Source: an uncultured cyanobacterium
GTDB taxonomy: Bacteria; Cyanobacteriota; Cyanobacteriia; Pseudanabaenales; Pseudanabaenaceae
Length of the DNA: 12,364 nucleotides
Reading direction: 5' to 3'
Assembly: GCA_903819605.1 (NCBI GenBank)
Contig: CAIJEA010000085.1
Location: 1-12,364 of the forward strand
Shown: in pieces, positions 6,609 to 11,100 of the stretch
Numbering within the stretch: the stretch's first letter is position 1
Layout of the letters: each line of letters starts with the position of its first letter
Notes under the pieces: generated by a model
Databases searched by the model: none
What the model saw: only the letters and a program-made list of their open reading frames with translations
Told to the model about the DNA's origin: nothing
Translations under genes and position numbers: made by a program

Positions 6609-7523
6609 ATGGAAACTGAATTTAATCCTCTTACTACCCCCCACATTGAGCTAGAAATAGAAGAATTTCCAGCAATTCGTTTGGAAGCAGATAAATTTGA
6701 GCTATGGTTTCAGCCAGTCTATGAGTTAGCTACGGGCAAAATACTACACAATGAGGTGCTAGTGCGTTGGCGAGATGAACAAGGAAACTTACGCCCAACC
6801 CAAGAATTATTAATAGCGCTACAAAACACTCAATTACTAAATCAATTAGATCGCATTGTTGTAGAAAAATCTATTGAACTATTATCTCAACAGTCTAAGG
6901 TTAAAGTCTCTATCAATCTGTCTAATGAAATCTTTGTAGATCTGACATTTTCTAAGCAACTGCATACATGGCTCACTCAATACAATGTTTCTGCAACCCG
7001 TATCAGTTTTGAAATTGAAGAAGATGTAATATTTCAAACCCAGACTAAGGCGATCGCTTTTATAACTGAACTACAAATGATCGGTTGTTATATCGCGATC
7101 GATAATTTCACAGGTAGATATTTCTCTCTCAGCCAGCTACAAGAGTTGCCAATCTCTATAATCAAATTAGATCCTCGCTTTGCGCGAAGCTCCCTATCTT
7201 CAAGTCAAAAACAAATGGCAAAAGCGATCGCCTATGCATGTAATACCTTCCAAAAACAATGTGTTTTAAAGGGTATTGATGATAAATACTCTTTAAAATT
7301 TGCTAACGATATTGGAGTGAAAGCAGTGCAAGGTTATTCGTTGAGCAAACCTCAAGACAAACCCAAAACTTTTGGTCTAATCGGCTTGTTGATTGTCAGA
7401 ATTATCGCCATATTGATTTTGTTATATATTTTTAAAAGTCTCATTGGCATCGATCTTTTTAAAAATCGTCACGCTTGGGAAGTAATTGGCGATTTTATTC
7501 AATCAATCTTTGATGGTAAATAA
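6609..7523 (+). CDS. Degenerate, membrane-anchored EAL-domain protein
   Basis: Residues about 25-250 align by motif with EAL domains, the cyclic-di-GMP phosphodiesterase fold: FELWFQPVYEL, NEVLVRWR (EVL 49-51), SINLSNEIF (Asn103), FEIEE (Glu135), Asp165, IKLD (Lys186) and VQGYSLSKP. Key catalytic positions are changed: the loop-6 DDFGTG motif reads DNFTGR (second Asp to Asn166), and the metal-binding Glu of AEGVET is Lys221 in LKGIDD. I infer no phosphodiesterase activity; it may be a c-di-GMP receptor or a protein-interaction module. A hydrophobic helix at about 255-280 (GLIGLLIVRIIAILILLYIF) anchors the C-terminus in a membrane, leaving a 24-residue tail; most EAL proteins carry their membrane segments N-terminally. 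No GGDEF or sensor domain is attached. The stop overlaps a terminator hairpin. Confidence 0.88.
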   Translation: METEFNPLTTPHIELEIEEFPAIRLEADKFELWFQPVYELATGKILHNEVLVRWRDEQGNLRPTQELLIALQNTQLLNQLDRIVVEKSIELLSQQSKVKVSINLSNEIFVDLTFSKQLHTWLTQYNVSATRISFEIEEDVIFQTQTKAIAFITELQMIGCYIAIDNFTGRYFSLSQLQELPISIIKLDPRFARSSLSSSQKQMAKAIAYACNTFQKQCVLKGIDDKYSLKFANDIGVKAVQGYSLSKPQDKPKTFGLIGLLIVRIIAILILLYIFKSLIGIDLFKNRHAWEVIGDFIQSIFDGK

Positions 7524-7560
7524 AAGAGAAGGGCGGTGCTTCGCGCCACCCTTCTCTTTT
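7522..7560 (+). terminator. Intrinsic terminator of the EAL-like gene
   Basis: Arms 7522-7533 (AAAAGAGAAGGG) and 7549-7560 pair perfectly; after one mismatch the apex GGTGC-TTC-GCGCC adds five pairs around a TTC triloop, one of them G-T. The descending arm ends CTTTT. It begins inside the stop codon, as do several related hairpins here. Confidence 0.85.
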
Positions 7561-7585
7561 GGGCTTTGCAATGAAGGAAAAATCA

Positions 7586-7638
7586 AAACCCAAATAAATA
7601 GACGCGGCGCGAAGCGCCGCCTCTATTTATTTGGGTTT
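7586..7638. repeat. 25-bp palindrome with GGCGC-GAA-GCGCC apex
   Basis: Arms 7586-7610 and 7614-7638 pair with a single C-C mismatch (7603/7621) around a GAA triloop. The outer arms are A/T-rich (AAACCCAAATAAATAG), the inner seven pairs are all G-C. It lies between two convergent units (EAL gene and small-peptide unit), 25 bases after the EAL terminator. It shares AAACCCAAA arm sequence with the palindrome at 9671-9737. Confidence 0.88.
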
Positions 7639-7657
7639 GCAAAATTTGATTGTCAAT

Positions 7658-7693
7658 AAAAAAGCACTAAACCAACGTCGGGTAAAGTGCTTT
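7658..7693 (-). terminator. Terminator of the leftward small-peptide unit
   Basis: Read on the minus strand, AAAGCACT (7693-7686) pairs with AGTGCTTT (7668-7661) around a 17-base loop, and six T in a row (complement of 7658-7663) close the structure, as in a rho-independent terminator. It lies 21 bases after the stop of the second small frame, which supports transcription of that unit. Confidence 0.7.
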
Positions 7694-7719
7694 GACATTT
7701 TTAGAGGAGAAACTTTAAT
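7692..7719 (+). promoter_or_regulatory. Possible plus-strand (antisense) promoter
   Basis: A consensus -35 TTGACA (7692-7697) is followed 16 bases later by TTTAAT (7714-7719), an acceptable -10. Transcription from it would run rightward across both small-peptide frames in antisense. The site overlaps the terminator arm of the opposite strand, so it may be coincidental. No matching plus-strand gene starts here. Confidence 0.3.
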
Positions 7720-7806
7720 AGCTACAAGCGACATTTGCTAGGACTAAAACTGCGATCGCGCTTGCAAAAACTTAGAGGGAAAAATTAGCAGATCAAATAT
7801 AGTCAT
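7715..7806 (-). pseudogene. Second 30-codon membrane-peptide gene, broken by a one-base deletion
   Basis: From ATG 7806 to TAA at 7717-7715 there are 92 bases, one short of 31 codons. Restoring one T in the T5 run (A5 at 7766-7770 on the plus strand) gives exactly 30 residues that align without gaps to the neighbouring small protein, 14 of 30 identical, including IAVLVLAN. As written, the frame shifts after codon 13 and stops early at TAG. Options are a real pseudogene, a sequencing or assembly error in the homopolymer, or slippage-controlled expression. It starts 13 bases after the stop of the first copy and has no clear ribosome site of its own. I do not recognise the family. Confidence 0.65.
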
Positions 7807-7819
7807 TGTGATTAAGGTT

Positions 7820-7912
7820 TTAGAGAGTGGAGAGAGCATTCGCCAAAACTAAAACAGCGATCGAACCAGCGTAGAACTTGAAAATGAATCTACCAAAATG
7901 AAATACTGACAT
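7820..7912 (-). CDS. 30-residue hydrophobic small protein
   Basis: ATG 7912 to TAA 7820 encodes 30 residues: a short N-terminal part with two basic residues (FGRFIFKFY), then a single predicted membrane span (AGSIAVLVLANALSTL). Support for real coding: a strong ribosome site (AGGAG, seven bases before ATG), a downstream homologous copy of identical length, and a conserved eight-residue block in which all five base differences between the copies are synonymous. Function is unknown. It matches none of the small photosystem or cytochrome b6f subunits I can recall. Short tandem hydrophobic peptides also occur as type I toxins, so both a membrane-complex subunit and a toxin are open. Confidence 0.65.
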   Translation of the reverse strand: MSVFHFGRFIFKFYAGSIAVLVLANALSTL

Positions 7913-7919
7913 TGCTTTG

Positions 7920-7924
7920 CTCCT
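7920..7924 (-). promoter_or_regulatory. Ribosome binding site of the 30-residue protein
   Basis: AGGAG on the minus strand (within GTGAGGAGC), seven bases before ATG 7912. It is among the best Shine-Dalgarno matches in the window, where most large genes have none, and it decides the start. Confidence 0.65.
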
Positions 7925-7937
7925 CACTGCCTTAACT

Positions 7938-7968
7938 CTTGATGTACTTAGTATCAAGTTTTTCTTGA
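7938..7968 (-). promoter_or_regulatory. Leader with two competing hairpins upstream of the small protein
   Basis: On the minus strand TCAAG-AAAAA-CTTGA (7968-7954) is followed by CTTGAT-ACTAAGTAC-ATCAAG (7958-7938). The segment 7958-7954 can pair with either partner, so the folds exclude one another, 13 bases before the ribosome site. The stems are only 5-6 bp, so this may be chance. Confidence 0.3.
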
Positions 7969-8063
7969 AGATCTGACGTGATTTAAGCCTTTAAAGTTTC
8001 GTGATTGTTTGCACTAATAAAGTGTGATCGCGATCGCATTACCCATAACAGCTATAGCTCGGC

Positions 8064-8091
8064 TTTCAGATGAGTGCGGACTCATTTGAAA
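8064..8091. repeat. 12-bp imperfect inverted repeat
   Basis: Arms 8064-8075 (TTTCAGATGAGT) and 8080-8091 pair with one mismatch around GCGG. It is the leftmost of four adjacent inverted repeats, beyond the T-rich tail of the oxidoreductase transcript. Confidence 0.6.
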
Positions 8092-8092
8092 A

Positions 8093-8118
8093 CAAAAAAC
8101 CAAACCCAGTATGGGTTT
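8093..8118 (-). terminator. Intrinsic terminator of the molybdopterin oxidoreductase gene
   Basis: On the minus strand AAACCCA (8118-8112) pairs with TGGGTTT (8108-8102) around TAC, followed by GGTTTTTTGTT. Of the four repeats in this cluster it is the only one with a proper T tract for leftward transcription. Confidence 0.65.
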
Positions 8119-8121
8119 TGA

Positions 8122-8152
8122 GTTTACATTTTGCCTACGGCAAAATGTAAAC
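8122..8152. repeat. 14-bp perfect hairpin with GCC-TAC-GGC apex
   Basis: GTTTACATTTTGCC (8122-8135) and 8139-8152 are perfect reverse complements around the triloop TAC. It lies between the terminator at 8093-8118 and the hairpin at 8167-8201. Confidence 0.8.
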
Positions 8153-8166
8153 CGCTATAGGTGTAA

Positions 8167-8201
8167 TTCAGAAAGGTTTTGTTTAACACAACCTTTCTGA
8201 A
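8167..8201. repeat. 12-bp perfect inverted repeat after the oxidoreductase stop
   Basis: TTCAGAAAGGTT (8167-8178) pairs with 8190-8201 around 11 bases. It begins five bases after the stop of the minus-strand oxidoreductase gene. No T tract follows, so it probably acts with the next two hairpins as a 3'-end barrier. Confidence 0.75.
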
Positions 8202-8206
8202 GGCAA

Positions 8207-8800
8207 TTAAAATGAACTATATCTTTCTTCAGCAAATGGTTCACCACGATGGTGGTAGCCATTGCGTTCCCAGAAGCCTAGTTGCATTTTATCAAGAAAT
8301 TCTATTCCGTTTAGCCACTTTGCACTTTTCCAAGCATAGAGATGCGGAACTACTAATCGCATCGGACCACCATTATCTATTGGTAATGCTTCATCAAATA
8401 ATGTATGCGCGAAGAAATTCTCTTCTCTTGCAAAATCTTCCATTGCAATATTTGTAGTGTAGCCACCGTAGCAATGTTCCATTAAATGTACAGCTTTAGG
8501 ATCTACTTCAATATATTTCAAGAAATCAGTAACCTTGATCCCTTTCCATTTAACATCTAGTTTTGACCATGTGGTAACACAGTGAAAGTCAATAGTAAAC
8601 TCAGATTGAGGCATTGCCATAAAGTCATCCCATGTGAAGGTTTTCTCTGTGGCTAGTCCCCATACCCGAAATTGCCAATCTTGGCGCTTAATTTGGGGCG
8701 TATCTCCATAGGTCATAATTGGGAAGCCATTGGTGAGCCTTTGCCCTTTGGGGATACGATCTCGATTTGGCGATCGCGATTGAAACAAGCCTCCAAACAT
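8207..8800 (-). CDS. Sulfite-oxidase-like molybdopterin oxidoreductase (YuiH-like)
   Basis: The 197-residue protein matches the small, single-domain sulfite oxidase superfamily. The molybdenum-ligand cysteine is Cys74 in DFHCVTTWSK. Other family blocks are WKGIKVTDFLKYI, GGYTTNIAMEDFA, LPIDNGGPMRLVVPHLYAWKSAKWL and the C-terminal GYHHRGEPFAEERY. It lacks the haem and dimerisation domains of true sulfite oxidases. No signal or Tat peptide is visible, so it is probably cytoplasmic, unlike MsrP/YedY. The physiological substrate of this family is not established. ATG 8800 is backed by GAGGA six bases upstream. It diverges from dciA across a spacer holding two palindromes. Confidence 0.93.
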   Translation of the reverse strand: MFGGLFQSRSPNRDRIPKGQRLTNGFPIMTYGDTPQIKRQDWQFRVWGLATEKTFTWDDFMAMPQSEFTIDFHCVTTWSKLDVKWKGIKVTDFLKYIEVDPKAVHLMEHCYGGYTTNIAMEDFAREENFFAHTLFDEALPIDNGGPMRLVVPHLYAWKSAKWLNGIEFLDKMQLGFWERNGYHHRGEPFAEERYSSF

Positions 8801-8806
8801 AAAAAA

Positions 8807-8811
8807 TCCTC
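8807..8811 (-). promoter_or_regulatory. Ribosome binding site of the oxidoreductase gene
   Basis: GAGGA on the minus strand, six bases (all T) before ATG 8800. It fixes the start codon of the 197-residue protein. Confidence 0.6.
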
Positions 8812-8895
8812 ACTCAAAATCATTTCTAAATATTATCGCTGTTTTCAAAAAGAAGAGGCAGTAGATATCTTACAAACTTTAACCTATAGCTATAA

Positions 8896-8942
8896 ACCCA
8901 GAATAGAGTTGCGGCGCTTTGCGCCGTAACTCTATTCTAGGT
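8896..8942. repeat. Palindrome with GGCGC-TTT-GCGCC apex in a divergent promoter region
   Basis: Arms 8900-8917 (AGAATAGAGTTGCGGCGC) and 8921-8938 pair with one G-T position around TTT; three more outer pairs (8896-8898 with 8940-8942) follow one mismatch. It lies between the 5' ends of two divergent genes, so it cannot be a simple terminator of either neighbour. Confidence 0.88.
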
Positions 8943-8994
8943 TCAACATAACTGGCTACTGCGATAACTTCATTTATTCAGTAAAATGTTAAGG

Positions 8995-9031
8995 TTAGAC
9001 ATAGACTGCCTTTATTGCAGTCTATGTCTAA
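8995..9031. repeat. 15-bp perfect inverted repeat upstream of dciA
   Basis: TTAGACATAGACTGC (8995-9009) and 9017-9031 are perfect reverse complements around CTTTATT. It ends 27 bases before the dciA ATG, a place for an operator or a leader hairpin. It lacks the GC-rich apex of the other palindromes. Confidence 0.8.
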
Positions 9032-9058
9032 GGCAAAAGTTGTGTTTGGTTTACGATA

Positions 9059-9661
9059 ATGTCCCTAACAGGCTTACCAAATATTTTGCACGGTATTCAG
9101 TCGCGTACCAGTTGGCAGCAGCGATGTCAATATTTGCTGATTGTCGAAAAATGGACAGAGCTTGTCGGGACAACTGTTGCCAAACAAACTTGCCCAATTG
9201 GGGTTTACCAAAAATCCTTACAGGTAGCGGTATCTAGTTCAGTTTGGTCACAGGCGCTTACGTTTGAAAGAGTCCGTATTTTAGCAAAGATCAATGCATT
9301 ACTAGGTAGCTCTGACAATTTAGCGATCGCTGATATTCATTTCTCGACTGCTAAATGGGCAACGCAACAGCAAACCTTGAAAGAGCAAAGGGTTGTTGCT
9401 GAAGATCATCCTAGTTATTTGCCGCCTGTATTAGACCAAGCGTCACCTAAGCGTCAACTCAAGCCAAATCTTAAAATTAAATTAGAAACCCCTCAACCAC
9501 CTGCAACTGCCAGTGAAGCATTTCAACGTTGGCAAGATGTGATGAAGTTAAGAACCAATCAAATGCCCAAATGTCCTCGATGCGATCGCCCCGCCCTCAT
9601 AGGTGAAATAACCCGTTGGCAAATGTGTCGAGTATGTGCGATCGAGTATCTATTCAAATAG
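9059..9661 (+). CDS. dciA: DciA/DUF721-like replicative helicase loader with zinc-binding tail
   Basis: The N-terminal part (about 8-95) has the DUF721 pattern: WQQRCQYLLIVEKWTELVG, KQTCPIGVY, SLQVAVSSSVWSQALTFERVRIL. DciA proteins of this family load the replicative helicase DnaB in many bacteria lacking DnaC or DnaI. A Pro/Gln/Lys-rich linker (about 105-150) leads to a C-terminal treble-clef-like four-cysteine site, Cys172-x2-Cys175 and Cys190-x2-Cys193, expected to bind zinc and perhaps DNA. The start at ATG 9059 has no clear ribosome site. A 32-bp perfect palindrome follows the stop. The symbol rests on the domain; orthology to characterised DciA is inference. Confidence 0.8.
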   Translation: MSLTGLPNILHGIQSRTSWQQRCQYLLIVEKWTELVGTTVAKQTCPIGVYQKSLQVAVSSSVWSQALTFERVRILAKINALLGSSDNLAIADIHFSTAKWATQQQTLKEQRVVAEDHPSYLPPVLDQASPKRQLKPNLKIKLETPQPPATASEAFQRWQDVMKLRTNQMPKCPRCDRPALIGEITRWQMCRVCAIEYLFK

Positions 9662-9670
9662 TTTGAGTTA

Positions 9671-9737
9671 CAAACATAAAACCCAAAAGATAGTGGCGGC
9701 GCTTCGCGCCGCCACTATCTTTTGGGTTTTATGTTTG
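9671..9737. repeat. Perfect 32-bp palindrome with TTC triloop, probable terminator of dciA
   Basis: Arms 9671-9702 and 9706-9737 are exact reverse complements over 32 bases with only three bases between them. The outer arm is A/T-rich (CAAACATAAAACCCAAAAG), the centre is GGCGGCGC-TTC-GCGCCGCC. It starts nine bases after the dciA stop. The descending arm ends in GGGTTTTATGTTTG, a modest T-rich tail. Confidence 0.93.
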
Positions 9738-9795
9738 GCTATACTTAAGACCAGAAGGGCTTAAGCCGTTTGTTGCTAAATTTTAGTTGTGAGTC

Positions 9796-11055
9796 ATGCC
9801 AAATCTCGAATCTCTCCATGCTTGTAATCCTAGCTTTGTGATCAGTTCGCAGCAAGATACTGATTACTATGTAGATTTGGCTGGTGGAAGAGTCGAAGAT
9901 GTGGTGAAGAAGCTACGAAGAGCAATCACCCTGTCTCCCAACAGACCTATCTATCAACTACTATCAGGACATATAGGTAGCGGCAAAACTACAGAATTGC
10001 TGCGTTTAAAAGTTGGACTAGAACAGCAGGGTTTTTCGGTAATCTACTGTGCGGCTGATGAATATCTGCAAATCAATGATGTTAGCTTAACTGAACTTTG
10101 GCTAGTGATTCTGAATCTCATTTTGAAGCAACTAGAGAAAAAGGGAGAGTCTTTAGCTTTAGCATATTTACCCAATGCGATCGTCGAAATTGAACAATGG
10201 ATCAGATTATCGCCACCGATGGGAATCTCTTCCTACTGGACAAGGTTACAAAGAATTTTGCAAGCTCTACAAGATAGTACTCAACACCGCCGTCAATTTC
10301 AGCACTACCTCGAACCAAGGATAAAAAACTCACTCCTAGCCTCTGGCGAAGAAGTGACAGCGATCGAGGTCGATCGCCTCAAGCAACTTGGGAAAAAAGG
10401 ATTAGTTATTTTAGTAGATAACCTCGATCGCCTAGCACCTGAACAGATTGAAGCTATTTTTGGAGAAGGCGGTAAGTATTTACGGCAATTTCAATGTCAT
10501 ACCATCTACACTTTGCCAATCATGGCGATCGCTCACCCAGATCAGCAATTTCAAGAACGCTTTCAGCAAAGGTTGAAGGGGAATACGCCGATTTTATTAC
10601 CAAACTTAATGCTTCGCGATCGTCAGGGCAATATCAATTTAGAATGCTTAAATTTGCTGCGCCAAGTCGTTTTAGCGAGATTATTACCGAAAGTATCTCC
10701 TGAACGACGATTAGAGCATGTTACTAATATTTTCGATAACTTGGAAACTCTAGATTTGCTATGCGTTGCTAGCTATGGGCATCTTCCGTATCTTCTATCG
10801 CTACTATATGGTTGTTTACAATCGCAAGATCCACCAATTAACCTTGAGACGCTAAACCAAGTCTTACAAGTAGATCGCGACACCCGTTTGTCAACTATCA
10901 GCGATCGCGATCGGCAATCTTTGCGGCAATGTCTCACCAATCCCTATGCACTCACCTCTGATGCGCTCAATTTATGTCGGCGGCTCTTACTTTTTGAGAA
11001 TCACGATGCTGAGGGTTATTGGTTTATTAGTCCTTTTGCGGTAGCCAATGTATAA
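9796..11055 (+). CDS. P-loop ATPase (AAA/STAND-like), function unknown
   Basis: The 419-residue protein has Walker A GHIGSGKTT (residues 58-66) and Walker B LVILVDNLDRL with Asp208 and Asp211. TLPIMAIAHP after strand 4 may carry sensor I. Residues 305-419 are helical and end in a winged-helix-like part (ALNLCRRLLLFENHDAEGYWFISPF). The VDNLDRL form resembles KAP- and STAND-type NTPases and similar cyanobacterial 'ATP-binding proteins'. No transmembrane segment, nuclease or effector domain is attached. It is 134 bases downstream of dciA on the same strand but separated by the 32-bp palindrome, so it is likely transcribed separately. ATG 9796 is the first in frame with the conserved start and has no strong ribosome site. 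Confidence 0.85.
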   Translation: MPNLESLHACNPSFVISSQQDTDYYVDLAGGRVEDVVKKLRRAITLSPNRPIYQLLSGHIGSGKTTELLRLKVGLEQQGFSVIYCAADEYLQINDVSLTELWLVILNLILKQLEKKGESLALAYLPNAIVEIEQWIRLSPPMGISSYWTRLQRILQALQDSTQHRRQFQHYLEPRIKNSLLASGEEVTAIEVDRLKQLGKKGLVILVDNLDRLAPEQIEAIFGEGGKYLRQFQCHTIYTLPIMAIAHPDQQFQERFQQRLKGNTPILLPNLMLRDRQGNINLECLNLLRQVVLARLLPKVSPERRLEHVTNIFDNLETLDLLCVASYGHLPYLLSLLYGCLQSQDPPINLETLNQVLQVDRDTRLSTISDRDRQSLRQCLTNPYALTSDALNLCRRLLLFENHDAEGYWFISPFAVANV

Positions 11056-11088
11056 GAAAGAGAGGGTGCAAAGCACCCTCTCTTTCTT
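11054..11088. terminator. Bidirectional terminator between the ATPase gene and prk
   Basis: AAGAAAGAGAGGGTGC (11054-11069) and 11073-11088 pair perfectly over 16 bp around AAA. It overlaps the stop codon of the ATPase gene and lies 12 bases beyond the prk stop, so it serves both convergent genes. Apex GGTGC-AAA-GCACC. Confidence 0.9.
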
Positions 11089-11100
11089 GTGTAATGATTT

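Larger units (their letters stand above)
7524..8206. other. 683-base region without a long gene: hairpins plus small peptide genes
   Basis: From left to right: the EAL terminator; a 25-bp palindrome (7586-7638); the terminator of a leftward unit (7658-7693); a plus-strand promoter-like sequence (7692-7719); two tandem 30-codon reading frames on the minus strand (7715-7912) with their leader; then four consecutive inverted repeats (8064-8201) ending the oxidoreductase gene. The part between about 7925 and 8063 shows only small repeats and two nearby GATCGC-rich sites. Confidence 0.7.

Noticed and set aside
7586..7638. Insertion sequence ends
   Set aside because: No transposase frame, target-site duplication or paired terminal repeats around a body can be seen; the repeats are single hairpins.
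8179..8457. Plus-strand 92-codon frame
   Set aside because: It is antisense to the oxidoreductase gene with its conserved Mo-ligand cysteine motif, and its start lies in a hairpin.
8672..9237. Plus-strand frames of 85 and 83 codons around 8672-8929 and 8986-9237
   Set aside because: They read through palindromes and overlap the oxidoreductase gene or dciA in another frame; the second starts at the foot of the 15-bp inverted repeat and has no family features.
7586..9737. CRISPR array formed by the repeated palindromes
   Set aside because: Spacing is irregular (hundreds of bases), arms are not conserved and there are no regular spacers or cas genes.
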